64,000 nucleotides of DNA from an uncultured Candidatus Melainabacteria bacterium (GTDB lineage: Bacteria > Cyanobacteriota > Vampirovibrionia > Gastranaerophilales > Gastranaerophilaceae), in NCBI GenBank assembly GCA_934726055.1, contig CAKVCZ010000005.1, forward strand, positions 1-64,000. Reading direction: 5' to 3'. A model generated the notes under the pieces. It was given only the letters and a program-made list of their open reading frames with translations, did no database searches and was not told the origin of the DNA. This document shows positions 9,013 to 18,592 of this stretch, in pieces (position 1 is the stretch's first letter; the number at the start of each line of letters is the position of its first letter). The translations under genes and the position numbers were made by a program.

Positions 9013-9702
9013 ATGAACGAAGGACATTGGTTATTAAACTTAGGAAATTTTACATTTAATGTTGATACGATAATTACAATGTGGATTACGATGGCACTTT
9101 TGATTATTGTTTCCTTGCTTGCAACAAGAAAATTGTCTATATTTCCTTCAAAATTACAAGTGGTTTTTGAATCGATAATTGGATATTTTTCTGATATTGC
9201 AGCTTCAAACATGGGTGAAAAAGAAGGTAAAAAACACCTTCCTTTGTTGTTAACATTGTTTATGTTTATTCTTACAGCAAATTTATTAGGACAACTTCCT
9301 TGGAGATTAATTCATTTGCATTCGGGTGAATTGGCATCTCCAAATAATGATATAAACATGACCGCTGCTATGGCTATTGTTGTATCTATTTATTACATAT
9401 TTTTTGGTATTAAGAAAAAAGGTTTTAAATTTTTTATAGAAAACTTTAAAATAGATGGAATTATGATTGCTTTGGTTGATTTATTAGAGCTATTTGTAAG
9501 ACCATTTTCATTGGCACTCCGACTTTTTGCAAACATAATGGCCGGTGAAATTTTGGTGTTCACTTTTGCAAGTATGTGTGCATATTTTGCTCCATTACCA
9601 TTTATGTTTTTTGAAGTCTTTGTTGCATTAATTCAAGCGTTAGTATTTACGTTATTGTCAACAACTTACATTGCATTGGCAGTAACAGGTGAGGAAGAAT
9701 AA
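9013..9702 (+). CDS. atpB: ATP synthase F0 subunit a
   Basis: The membrane stator subunit that forms the two proton half-channels against the c-ring. Five hydrophobic segments are visible. The essential arginine lies in 'FSLALRLFANIMAGE' in the fourth helix, and the last helix pair carries 'LIQALVFTLLSTTYI'. At 229 residues it is of normal length for the cyanobacterial type. It is the first gene of the operon; no atpI lies upstream. Confidence 0.95.
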   Translation: MNEGHWLLNLGNFTFNVDTIITMWITMALLIIVSLLATRKLSIFPSKLQVVFESIIGYFSDIAASNMGEKEGKKHLPLLLTLFMFILTANLLGQLPWRLIHLHSGELASPNNDINMTAAMAIVVSIYYIFFGIKKKGFKFFIENFKIDGIMIALVDLLELFVRPFSLALRLFANIMAGEILVFTFASMCAYFAPLPFMFFEVFVALIQALVFTLLSTTYIALAVTGEEE

Positions 9703-9732
9703 TAAAAGGAAAAGATAAAAGGAGAAATTATT

Positions 9733-9978
9733 ATGGCAGTAGAACAAATCGCAACTCAAGTTGCAGCTTACAGTAAATTAGGTGCAGGTATTGCAATCGG
9801 TTTCGGTGCTATCGGTGGTGGTATCGGTATTGGTTTAGCAACAAAAGGTATGTTAGAATCTATGGCAAGACAACCGGAAATTGCAGGTAAAGCTTTCATT
9901 AACTTTATTATTGGTTTAGGTTTGGCTGAAGCAACAGCTATTTATGCATTATTTATTGCTTTACAACTTATTGGCTAA
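9733..9978 (+). CDS. atpE: ATP synthase F0 subunit c
   Basis: An 81-residue double-helix proteolipid with a glycine-rich first helix, the polar loop 'ARQPE' and the ion-binding glutamate in 'GLAEATAIY'. The Gln of the first helix and the Ser after the Glu, which coordinate Na+ in sodium-type rings such as that of Ilyobacter, are Ile and Ala here. A proton-driven ring is therefore the simplest reading. A GGAG site precedes the ATG. Confidence 0.96.
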   Translation: MAVEQIATQVAAYSKLGAGIAIGFGAIGGGIGIGLATKGMLESMARQPEIAGKAFINFIIGLGLAEATAIYALFIALQLIG

Positions 9979-9999
9979 TTTTAAGAAAGAAAGGCTATA

Positions 10000-10470
10000 A
10001 TGGAATTTAACGCTACATTTTTAGTTGCATTTTTTAGTTTTGTAATATTTACAATAATTATGAATCTAATATTATACAAACCTATTAGTGAAATAGTTGC
10101 AAAACGAAAAAAATATATAGATACAAATTATGAGAATGCTCAACGAAATATTGATAAATCTGTCGAAATAAATAAGGACAGAGAAAATCAATTGGATAGA
10201 GCTAAAAGTGCTGCGAAGCAAAATGTAACAGAAAAAACAAATGAAGCAAATGCCAGAAAAGCTGAAAAAACTTCGCAAGCAAGAGCTGAAGCTCAAAAGT
10301 TTGTTGATGATACAAGATTGTATTACAACAATGCATCAGCAGAAGCTAAAAAATATTTTCAAAATGAAATTATTAGTCTTGCTCAATCTATATCAGACAA
10401 GTTCTTGGCTCCTGAAGAAAAGATAGAACAAGTCGATGAAGATATTGTCAGAGATATATTAAAAGGATAA
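10000..10470 (+). CDS. ATP synthase F0 subunit b' (first b-type subunit)
   Basis: A 156-residue peripheral-stalk subunit: one N-terminal transmembrane helix (about 5-25) ending in 'YKPI', then a long charged alpha-helical stalk. It directly precedes a second, different b subunit. Cyanobacteria and other phototrophs have such a b'/b pair, whereas most bacteria have one b gene encoding a homodimer. Named atpG or atpF2 in different schemes, so I leave the symbol empty. Confidence 0.85.
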   Translation: MEFNATFLVAFFSFVIFTIIMNLILYKPISEIVAKRKKYIDTNYENAQRNIDKSVEINKDRENQLDRAKSAAKQNVTEKTNEANARKAEKTSQARAEAQKFVDDTRLYYNNASAEAKKYFQNEIISLAQSISDKFLAPEEKIEQVDEDIVRDILKG

Positions 10471-10475
10471 TTACC

Positions 10476-10973
10476 ATGGAAATTTGGAACTTAATAGTAA
10501 AAACAAATACATTTAATTTTATTATATTTGTGGCAATTTTTGCAGTAATAATTAAGTATGCAAAAGTAGGACAGCTTATTGAAGGCTTGCGAAAAAAAGT
10601 TGTTCAAACAATTGATTCATCTGATGAGGCAAAGGAACAATCTCTAAAAGAATTAGAGGCCTCAAAAAGAAAAGCAAACATGGTTGGTTCAGAAATAAAA
10701 GTTATTTTGGATGAAGCCGATTTGACAGCAATGCGATTAGACAGAAAAATTATGGCAGATGCAAGTGTTCAGGCTGAAGCTATACAGAATAATGCTGCAA
10801 AATTAGTTGATTCTGAAGGAAAGCATGTCATATCAGAATTATCTCAAAATACTGCATTAGCTTCTGTTGAATTAGCAAAAAGACACATTAAAAGAACTTT
10901 GAAAGAAAAACCACACTACCATGCAAAATTTATAGAAGATAGTATTAATGAAATTGATAGGTTTAATTTTTAA
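10476..10973 (+). CDS. atpF: ATP synthase F0 subunit b
   Basis: A 165-residue second peripheral-stalk subunit with an N-terminal hydrophobic helix (about 10-28), the 'LIEGLRKKV' start of the stalk and a long charged helix. It follows b' by five bases, and its stop codon overlaps the delta start as TAATG. The b'/b heterodimer would hold delta at the top of F1. Confidence 0.88.
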   Translation: MEIWNLIVKTNTFNFIIFVAIFAVIIKYAKVGQLIEGLRKKVVQTIDSSDEAKEQSLKELEASKRKANMVGSEIKVILDEADLTAMRLDRKIMADASVQAEAIQNNAAKLVDSEGKHVISELSQNTALASVELAKRHIKRTLKEKPHYHAKFIEDSINEIDRFNF

Positions 10974-11521
10974 TGAATAATGATAAAAAATTAATTATTG
11001 CTGAAAGATACGCAGAATCACTTATTGACTTTGGAAAAGAAGGCAAGCTTTCTTACATTTCAATTTCAGCTGATTTAGCGAGTGTATTAACAATAATTTC
11101 ACATTCAAATGATTTATATACAACGTTAACAAATCCGTTAATTTCAGTAAAAGATAAGGAAAGTATTGTAGATGCTGTATTTGAAAAGGATGTTGATGTT
11201 TTAATCAAAAACTTTTTAAAATTATTGGTTGAAAGAAACAGATTTGATTTAATTTATGATATAGTTAATGTTTACAATACTTTGTTAGACGAGATAAATG
11301 AAATTGTAAGAGTAGAAGTTATTTCGGCAGTAGATTTGAATGATGGTGAAAAAGTAAAGATTCAGGATAAATTAAGCGAAAAATTAGCTAAGCAAATTAG
11401 CATAAAATATAATACTGACGAGTCTATAATAGCAGGGCTTGTTGTAAAAATGGGTGATGATATTCTTGATATGTCAGTTGCTCATAAATTAGAAGAATTT
11501 AAAATGGCAATAACAAAATAA
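10973..11521 (+). CDS. atpH: ATP synthase F1 subunit delta
   Basis: At 182 residues this is the normal length. The N-terminal six-helix domain ('IAERYAESLIDFG') binds the top of alpha, and the C-terminal part ends with 'IIAGLVVKMGDDILDMSV', the conserved delta/OSCP signature. Translationally coupled to the b gene. Confidence 0.94.
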   Translation: MNNDKKLIIAERYAESLIDFGKEGKLSYISISADLASVLTIISHSNDLYTTLTNPLISVKDKESIVDAVFEKDVDVLIKNFLKLLVERNRFDLIYDIVNVYNTLLDEINEIVRVEVISAVDLNDGEKVKIQDKLSEKLAKQISIKYNTDESIIAGLVVKMGDDILDMSVAHKLEEFKMAITK

Positions 11522-11533
11522 AGAGGAAAAAAT

Positions 11534-13057
11534 ATGGTAGCAATTAAACCGGATGAAATTAGTTCTATCATTCGCGAAAAGATTGAGAACTATGATGCAA
11601 AAACAGAAATATCAAATGTAGGCTCAGTACTTGAAGTTGGTGATGGAATTGCTCGTGTTTACGGGCTAAGAAATGTAATGTCTGGCGAATTGGTAGAATT
11701 CGAAGACAACAAAGGTACATTAGGAATTACAATGAACCTTGAAGAAGACAATGTTGGGATTGTAATTTTAGGTGATTACACTCATATTAAAGAAGGTATG
11801 ACAGTTAAAACAACAAGCAGAATTGCATCTGTTCCGGTTGGGGAAGGTCTTATCGGAAGAATTATAAATCCAACAGGGAAACCAATTGATGGTAAAGGTG
11901 ATATTATATCAAATTCTACATTACCTATTGAAAAAGTTGCTCCGGGTATTGTTGCAAGAAAATCTGTTCATGAACCATTACAAACAGGTTTAACAGCAAT
12001 AGATGCTTTGACTCCAATTGGTCGTGGACAACGTGAATTGATTATTGGCGACCGTCAAACAGGTAAAACAGCTATTGCTATTGATACAATTATTAACCAA
12101 AAAGGTCAGGATGTAATTTGTATATATGTTGCAATTGGGCAAAAAGCATCTACTGTGGCTCAATTGGCAAAAACATTAGAAACTCATGGTGCAATGGATT
12201 ATTCAATTATTGTTTCAGCAACAGCGAATGATGCAGCTCCATTACAATATATCGCACCTTTTGCAGGCTGTGCAATTGCAGAAGGTTTCTTAGCAGAAGG
12301 TAAACATGTTTTAATTATATATGATGATTTAACAAAACACGCTCAAGCATATCGTGCAATGAGTTTGTTATTAAAAAGACCACCAGGACGTGAAGCTTAT
12401 CCGGGTGATGTATTCTATCTTCACTCAAGACTTTTGGAACGTGCAGTAAAATTAAATGATTCATTAGGTGCTGGTTCAATTACAGCTTTGCCTATTATTG
12501 AAACTCAAGCAGGGGACGTATCTGCATACATTCCGACAAACGTTATTTCAATTACCGACGGACAAATCTTCTTGGAATCAGGTTTGTTTAATTCAGGTAT
12601 AAGACCTGCAATTAATGCTGGTATATCAGTTTCCCGTGTAGGTGGTGCTGCTCAAACTAAAGCTATTAAACAAGTTGCAGGTAAATTAAGACTTGACCTT
12701 GCTCAATACAGAGAACTTGAAGCTTTTGCTCAATTCGCTTCAGATTTGGATGCATCAACTAAAAAACAATTACTTCGTGGTGAAAAACTTACTGAAGTAT
12801 TGAAACAACCTCAATATATGCCTTTGAGTGTTGCAAAACAAGTTTCTATTTTATTTGCAGCAAATGAAGGGTATTTGGATGAAATTGATAACAAATCTAT
12901 TGTCAAGTTTAAACGTGAATGGTTTGACCATTTTGAAGCAAACATGGCTGAATTGATTGATAGATTGAATGCAGGTGCAAAATTAGAGGATGATGACAAA
13001 GAAGCTTTGAAACAACAGCTTCAATCATTCTTGAATACTTTCACCGCAGGTAAATAG
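11534..13057 (+). CDS. atpA: ATP synthase F1 subunit alpha
   Basis: The 507-residue regulatory nucleotide-binding subunit. The P-loop is 'GDRQTGKTAIA' (about residues 169-179). The 'IPTNVISITDGQIFLESGLF' block and the C-terminal helical domain are typical. The beta subunit gene is not downstream, in keeping with the separate beta-epsilon operon of Cyanobacteria. An AGAGGA site precedes the ATG. Confidence 0.98.
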   Translation: MVAIKPDEISSIIREKIENYDAKTEISNVGSVLEVGDGIARVYGLRNVMSGELVEFEDNKGTLGITMNLEEDNVGIVILGDYTHIKEGMTVKTTSRIASVPVGEGLIGRIINPTGKPIDGKGDIISNSTLPIEKVAPGIVARKSVHEPLQTGLTAIDALTPIGRGQRELIIGDRQTGKTAIAIDTIINQKGQDVICIYVAIGQKASTVAQLAKTLETHGAMDYSIIVSATANDAAPLQYIAPFAGCAIAEGFLAEGKHVLIIYDDLTKHAQAYRAMSLLLKRPPGREAYPGDVFYLHSRLLERAVKLNDSLGAGSITALPIIETQAGDVSAYIPTNVISITDGQIFLESGLFNSGIRPAINAGISVSRVGGAAQTKAIKQVAGKLRLDLAQYRELEAFAQFASDLDASTKKQLLRGEKLTEVLKQPQYMPLSVAKQVSILFAANEGYLDEIDNKSIVKFKREWFDHFEANMAELIDRLNAGAKLEDDDKEALKQQLQSFLNTFTAGK

Positions 13058-13072
13058 GACAAATAAAATAAA

Positions 13073-13999
13073 ATGGCAAATTTAAAAGATATCAAAACAA
13101 GAATACAGAGTGTTCAAAATACCAGAAAGATTACTCGTGCAATGAAGATGGTAGCTGCGGCGAAGGTAAAACGTGCAGAATCTACTGTAAAAGCTGCAAG
13201 ACCATTTGCAAGTGAATTAACTACGGTGTTTAAAAGAATGCTTAAAACAGTAAACGGACAATTTTCATTGGAAAATTTAAAAGTCAAAACGGCAATTGAT
13301 AATTATCCTGTGTTATTGACTAAAAGAGAAATAAAATCTGTCGGAATTCTTGTAATGACATCAAATAAAGGTCTTGCAGGTGCTTATAATGCAAATGTTA
13401 TAAGAAAGACTATATCAAGAGTAAAAGAATATAACGATAATGGAATTTCTGTGAAATTGTTTATTGTCGGACAAAAAGGCATTTCAGGATTGAAACGCAA
13501 AATTGAGTCAATGAACTGTGAAATTAGTAAGAAATATTTATCCATTGCAAATGATATAACTGCAACAGGTGCAAGATTAATTGCCGAAGATATGGCTCAA
13601 TCTTTTGTTGATAGCGAAATTGATAAAATTGAAATTTTAACAACAAGATTTAAGAATATGATGTCATATTCTGTTCAGGATTGGGAAATTTTACCGCTTG
13701 CAGACGATTTAACCGAGGATAAAGATGTTGCAAAGATAGATGCGTTAATGTTATTTGAACCTAATATTCATGGAATATTACAGGCAATTGTTCCGATGTA
13801 TATTTCAAATATAATTTATCAAGCCTTATTGGAAGCACAGGCAAGTGAATTGGCATCAAGAATGACAGCGATGTCTGCTGCATCAAATAACGCAGATGAA
13901 ATGATTAGATTGTTATCGATTGATTATAATAAAGCAAGACAGTGGGCAATTACGCAAGAACTTGTTGAAATTGTTTCCGGTGCAAATGCTTTGCAATAG
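13073..13999 (+). CDS. atpG: ATP synthase F1 subunit gamma
   Basis: The central rotor shaft. The N-terminal coiled-coil helix starts 'LKDIKTRIQSVQNTRKITRAM' and the C-terminal helix contains 'ASELASRMTAMSAASNNA' and 'YNKARQ...ITQELVEIVSGANAL'. At 308 residues it is slightly longer than typical non-phototrophic gamma, but the extra residues are in the first third. The ~35-residue regulatory insertion of cyanobacterial gamma, expected before the 'FEPNIHGIL' segment, is absent. It is the last gene of the operon and is followed by a strong terminator. Confidence 0.95.
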   Translation: MANLKDIKTRIQSVQNTRKITRAMKMVAAAKVKRAESTVKAARPFASELTTVFKRMLKTVNGQFSLENLKVKTAIDNYPVLLTKREIKSVGILVMTSNKGLAGAYNANVIRKTISRVKEYNDNGISVKLFIVGQKGISGLKRKIESMNCEISKKYLSIANDITATGARLIAEDMAQSFVDSEIDKIEILTTRFKNMMSYSVQDWEILPLADDLTEDKDVAKIDALMLFEPNIHGILQAIVPMYISNIIYQALLEAQASELASRMTAMSAASNNADEMIRLLSIDYNKARQWAITQELVEIVSGANALQ

Positions 14000-14020
14000 C
14001 TATATATAGATATTTAAATA

Positions 14021-14058
14021 AAAATTAGACTTTGTTAAAAAAAACAAAGTCTAATTTT
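14021..14058. terminator. bidirectional terminator between atpG and the protease-like gene
   Basis: A perfect 16-bp inverted repeat (14021-14036 with 14043-14058), a six-base loop, an A-run on one side and a T-run on the other. It can serve both converging transcripts. Confidence 0.9.
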
Positions 14059-14083
14059 TATCTGACGTTTAATTTGTTAATAT

Positions 14084-17000
14084 TTATTGTTGCTGAGCTG
14101 CTGCAAATTTTCTTGCATTTTTGTTAACATAAATGATTAAATTATTTAATTTTGCTACGTATTTTCTACGCATAGCTGCTTCTTTTGGATATCTGTCTAA
14201 TTTTAGTCCGCCAACATATTCAGATTTTTCTTTTATAAAATCTAAAACTTCAGGTAATGTTTCAGCTGATAAATTAGCTTTCAATTCATCCATCACTTCC
14301 ATATTATTCATTTCTAAACGCATTGCTCTGTCGTTTTGCCCAATATGGTTAATCATAGTTAATGTGTTATCAACACCACAAGTTGCAAGCATATTTTCTA
14401 AGAATACGTAGAATCCTTCATCTGTATTTAAATCATAAGATTTGCCTTCAGGATTCCATTCAGCAGGCGTTTGTATTTTTGCAATATCTTTTGCAACTTC
14501 ATGCATGTGTCCGCTTCCGGCTTCTTTCATCATATTATATGCTGTTTTGAATTTATTAAGAGCGACACATCCTTTAATCATATAATTTTCATATACTTGT
14601 GCCATTTGTTCTTTTTCCGGATTGTTATCATTTTTATAACGTAAGAATTCTCTTACTAATTCTTTTGGATTGTTTAAAATATGATATTTTTCAAAACTGT
14701 TAAAGAATTTTGCAAAAGCCTCTTTTGAATTTTTATGTTTTATTGCTGATGATAAGAAATCGTCCAAATTTTTAGCAACGACATTTCTGTGTTTTGGCTC
14801 AATATTAGCTTCAATAAATGTTTTCTTGCCTTCAACAATTTCAGTCATTTGATTTTTCATTGCGGTATCAATTTCTTTATCAGACAAGTCTTGTTTATCA
14901 GCTTCTCCAGCTTTCATTTTCTTCAAAGATTCAACCACCGTTGCTCCTTGGAGTAATATATTTGAGAAGTTTGCAGCCAGTTCGGCCAATTCTTCTTTAC
15001 TTGTAATTGCAGCTTCAGGGAATGCTGATCTTACTCCGTGAGCTTTAAAGTTTTGTGCTTTAACTGCTTTTAGTTCTTTATTTAAGTTTAAATTATGCCA
15101 ATCTTGAAGTAGCATGAAGTAAGCTTCTTCAAAAGTATGCCCGTCTTCAGTTAACTCAATATCATTTCCGATAGAATCCATTGTAATTACTTCATTTAGG
15201 GTATCTTCAGCATCTTTTTCCATACCCTTAACAAGTCTGACTGCTTCGTACGGAGTTATATTTTTAACGCTCAATTGTGAATCTGATGATGAATCAAATA
15301 ATTCTACCAATTTCTTTTCTGAAGAGAATTTTAGCTTATTAAATTGAATTACAAAAGCTTCATTATCTTTTGGATTATATTTTGTATCGATAAAATGTTT
15401 CATTACTTCAAAATCAGGATTTTCAAGTGATTCTACATTTTTCATATTTACATCTAATTCTAATGCTCTGAACATTGAGTCGTATGCATCTTCTCGTCTA
15501 AAAGAAAGTCTATCAGCGACTTCATTCATAACATCTTTAACTCTTGTAGGCATTTTAGCCATATCAGCTTCTGAATTAACTTTATCCAAGCTTGTATAAA
15601 CTTGTGATTCCAATGCATCAGCTCCAGATCCGGCTTTTTCTACTCGTTGCATAACTTTTTCAAAGTCTTTTGTTGGTATATCTTTAACTTTGTCCATAGC
15701 GTAAGCAACTTTGCTTATATAAAGTTGAGGTCCGATAAATGCACTATTTACCAAATTAGAAGCTGTTTTTGTTGTATCGTTTTCTGTTGTTGGTAAAATT
15801 GCATCGTAAAACATTTTAAAATTAACGCCATCAATTTGTCCAACATCGTATTTAAAATCTTCCACCAATGTGCCGTTTTGCCAAGCAGCATTTGTGATAT
15901 ATCCGTCTTTACCGCCTCTACCAACTTGATAATCGGTTCTTAATAAACCTTTTGAATCAAGCCATGTACGTTTATGTTCACTTGCACCCCAAGTGTTATC
16001 ATGCATAATAGCATCTTTTATTGTTACTTTTCCTGTTTTTGGATCTTTAACAACCAATGGTGCTACATCTGCTATATATTGAGCGTGTCCGCCGTGGTCA
16101 TTGTGATATACAGAAGTTCCGGAAATACCAGAATGAGGTCCTTTTTTAATTTTTTCGGCAGAAGTTTCTACGCTGTATTCCGTATAATAAGGTTTCCCAG
16201 TCATTTGCTCAAGAATTCTAACTTCTTCCGGTGAGCATAAACCTGAAGAACCTTCTTTGTGAACCCAGAAACTTCCTTTTTCTTTTCCGATTTGTTTTGC
16301 TAATTCATTTAAAGGTTTTTCCAGTTTAGCTTGCATTGCTTTTGTATCTCTGGATACTTCAGCATACATTTTATTTATGTTTTTGCTAACATTCATCAAT
16401 GCTGATTTTTCTTCATCAGAAATTTTGTATAAATCAGGCATTGTAATTTTTTCACCTTTTATTTCTGCTTTTTCAATAACAGAACCATATTTTGCAATTT
16501 TATTAAATTTATCTTGCAAACCTCTTAATAATTTTTCAGGAAGAACTTTTCCATCTTTTTCGTATTTAGCCATAACTTCGGCTTTTGTAGCTTTTTTGTC
16601 TAAACCAAGTTCTTCAGCTTCTTTTGATAAATTCGTCGGGATATCTAGTCGTTTATCAATAGCTGTTCTGTAAGATGCAGCAGCTTGATATAACGGTTGA
16701 TATAATTTTTTCATTTTATTTTGAGGAGATCTTGGTTGAATTTCTCTATTCATATACTCAGTTGTTTCCGTTGAAAGTTCGTGAGTTTTAAAGATATTAT
16801 CCATTTTTTCAGCCAAAACTTTTTTGTTTACAGCAGGATATTCTGCAACAATGAAATTTTGCATTTTTTGTTTTTTCATTTCAGGTTCTTCATAATCGTG
16901 AAAATGCAAATCATCAGATTGTCCTGATTTTATATCACCCATTTTTAAGAATTTATTTAATGTTTTATTTAAGTCTTCATCGCTTTTTTTAGGCATTAAT

Positions 17001-18196
17001 TCTTTTAATTCTTTTAAAAGAATATTATTAGCTTTGAATACTGTTTGAGCATCAAATCTTTGACTTTGTCTTTGTTCAAGAGCTTCTTTTTCACGTTTTT
17101 CCATACCTCTTTTTGCAGAGCCAACAAACTCTTCCGCTTTTTCTAAGGCCCTTAGGTGATTATGTTGAGCTTTAAGTTTTGGACTATTGAAATCACGCAT
17201 GTAGTGAGCATCATGGAATGTGTCAAAATATTTTTTGTCAAAAGCTGAAAATTTTTCGGATTGAATCTCTCCGTTACCGATATTTCCTGCAATATTCATC
17301 CATTGAAGTGCTGATGCATCAAGAATTCTGTAACCTTTGTCATCTGCATAATCGAAATCTACTTCTGTTTTTGGTACTGAAATTTTTTCATTTGTTCCTA
17401 ATTTTGTAACATCGTAAACTTCCATTGTCGGTTTGCTGCTAAGTTCTTCCATAATCATATTTACATACTTATCTTTATATTCGTATGCCATAAGTTTTCT
17501 TGATGTAGAAATTGCAGCACACATGCCGTGATGTCTTTGGTCGGTTGTCTTAATTATAGGCATATCAGATTCAGGTGTTTTTACAACTAAATCATTTAAT
17601 AATTCACCTAAAACTTGAGGTTTTTTATCTTTTAATTGAGCTGTAATTTTATAATCAGGGCTCATTAATTTATTTAACTTTTCTAAGCATGATTTCTTTT
17701 CTGATGTTGTAACTTCAGAAGAAATAACAAAGTAATCCAAATTTTTTGCAATATTTTTAACAGCATCAATTTTAGAATCATTCATGGCTTGAGGCAAACC
17801 TTTTGTTTTTAACAAATTATCTCTCAATGCCAATACATCTTTTTCTTCATCAGACAATTCTTTTTTGCTTAAAAAAACTTCATTAAATTGAGCTTGTAAT
17901 TCTTTTTTATTTGGGGATTTTGTTTTAGCTAATGCATTTTGAGTTGCATTTTGTAATTTACCTTTCCAATCATTGTTTGTTTTTTTATCGTCAAGTTCAA
18001 AACTTGTTCCGTATCTTAAACCTTGAGCGACATTCATTAAAAATTTAATAGTTTCTTCTGATGTATCCTTAGATAAATTATCAATAGCGTTAGAGATATT
18101 ACGCTGATTATTTAATGTAAGAGCATCTCCCTGTTTTTTTAATTGTTCAACTGTATTTCTGTCTTCACGTTTTCCTAAAAAAGATATATTGTGCAT
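14084..18196 (-). CDS. very large protein with a papain-like Cys/His/Asn signature
   Basis: A 1370-residue protein, mostly charged and helical, with no signal peptide and no transmembrane segment. Three segments are spaced like a split papain-type active site: 'RHHGMCAAIS' (Cys226), 'GGHAQYIADV' (His704) and 'MHDNTWGASEH' (Asn734). The last two match the His ... Asn-x-Trp-Gly arrangement of C1 peptidases. About 480 residues separate Cys and His, far more than in papain, so the core would hold a large helical insertion (about 330-690). The C-terminal ~550 residues are helical without a recognised motif. The N-terminus 'NISFLGK' resembles the 'VSFTA' start of the metalloprotease at 28-30 kb. 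It is flanked by strong terminators and is probably monocistronic. The protease call is inference. Confidence 0.6.
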   Translation of the reverse strand: MHNISFLGKREDRNTVEQLKKQGDALTLNNQRNISNAIDNLSKDTSEETIKFLMNVAQGLRYGTSFELDDKKTNNDWKGKLQNATQNALAKTKSPNKKELQAQFNEVFLSKKELSDEEKDVLALRDNLLKTKGLPQAMNDSKIDAVKNIAKNLDYFVISSEVTTSEKKSCLEKLNKLMSPDYKITAQLKDKKPQVLGELLNDLVVKTPESDMPIIKTTDQRHHGMCAAISTSRKLMAYEYKDKYVNMIMEELSSKPTMEVYDVTKLGTNEKISVPKTEVDFDYADDKGYRILDASALQWMNIAGNIGNGEIQSEKFSAFDKKYFDTFHDAHYMRDFNSPKLKAQHNHLRALEKAEEFVGSAKRGMEKREKEALEQRQSQRFDAQTVFKANNILLKELKELMPKKSDEDLNKTLNKFLKMGDIKSGQSDDLHFHDYEEPEMKKQKMQNFIVAEYPAVNKKVLAEKMDNIFKTHELSTETTEYMNREIQPRSPQNKMKKLYQPLYQAAASYRTAIDKRLDIPTNLSKEAEELGLDKKATKAEVMAKYEKDGKVLPEKLLRGLQDKFNKIAKYGSVIEKAEIKGEKITMPDLYKISDEEKSALMNVSKNINKMYAEVSRDTKAMQAKLEKPLNELAKQIGKEKGSFWVHKEGSSGLCSPEEVRILEQMTGKPYYTEYSVETSAEKIKKGPHSGISGTSVYHNDHGGHAQYIADVAPLVVKDPKTGKVTIKDAIMHDNTWGASEHKRTWLDSKGLLRTDYQVGRGGKDGYITNAAWQNGTLVEDFKYDVGQIDGVNFKMFYDAILPTTENDTTKTASNLVNSAFIGPQLYISKVAYAMDKVKDIPTKDFEKVMQRVEKAGSGADALESQVYTSLDKVNSEADMAKMPTRVKDVMNEVADRLSFRREDAYDSMFRALELDVNMKNVESLENPDFEVMKHFIDTKYNPKDNEAFVIQFNKLKFSSEKKLVELFDSSSDSQLSVKNITPYEAVRLVKGMEKDAEDTLNEVITMDSIGNDIELTEDGHTFEEAYFMLLQDWHNLNLNKELKAVKAQNFKAHGVRSAFPEAAITSKEELAELAANFSNILLQGATVVESLKKMKAGEADKQDLSDKEIDTAMKNQMTEIVEGKKTFIEANIEPKHRNVVAKNLDDFLSSAIKHKNSKEAFAKFFNSFEKYHILNNPKELVREFLRYKNDNNPEKEQMAQVYENYMIKGCVALNKFKTAYNMMKEAGSGHMHEVAKDIAKIQTPAEWNPEGKSYDLNTDEGFYVFLENMLATCGVDNTLTMINHIGQNDRAMRLEMNNMEVMDELKANLSAETLPEVLDFIKEKSEYVGGLKLDRYPKEAAMRRKYVAKLNNLIIYVNKNARKFAAAQQQ

Positions 18197-18303
18197 GTTT
18201 TTACCCCACTATTTAAGTCTTGTGGATTTATTATACTACATTCATCGTAATAAGAAAAGTTTTTAATAACATTTATATACATTTATTAATATAAATTTAC
18301 AAA

Positions 18304-18340
18304 AAGAAATGACTCAAGAGTAATACCTGAGTCATTTCTT
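18304..18340 (-). terminator. terminator after the ferredoxin gene
   Basis: A perfect 13-bp stem (18304-18316 with 18328-18340) with an 11-base loop, followed in the minus direction by a run of five U. It lies 19 bases after the ferredoxin stop. Confidence 0.85.
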
Positions 18341-18358
18341 GATATTTGAGTCTTTGAA

Positions 18359-18535
18359 CTATGCGATAACAATAGCTCCAACAGGGCAAGCTTCAGCAGC
18401 TTCTTTTACGCTATCAGCATTTGCATCTACTTCAGCAGCGTTAACTTCTGCTTTATCAGAAATAGTAAATACTTTTTCGCAAATTGATTCGCATGCACCA
18501 CATGCAATGCAGCTATCTTCGATTGTTACGTTCAT
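18359..18535 (-). CDS. small [4Fe-4S] ferredoxin
   Basis: A 58-residue electron carrier. Cysteines 9, 12 and 15 form C-x2-C-x2-C and are joined by Cys50 in 'ACPVGAI', which together bind one [4Fe-4S] cluster. Cys19 is also present, but the second motif of a 2x[4Fe-4S] protein is missing. The C-terminal half is strongly acidic and alanine-rich, as in clostridial-type and Thermotoga-type ferredoxins. The stop is directly followed by a terminator. A GGAG site precedes the ATG at 18535. A low-potential donor role in anaerobic metabolism is inferred. Confidence 0.9.
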   Translation of the reverse strand: MNVTIEDSCIACGACESICEKVFTISDKAEVNAAEVDANADSVKEAAEACPVGAIVIA

Positions 18536-18592
18536 GTTTTTCTCCTTATTTTGTTTCTTTTTACTTACAAAATTTATTATAAAACAAATAAA

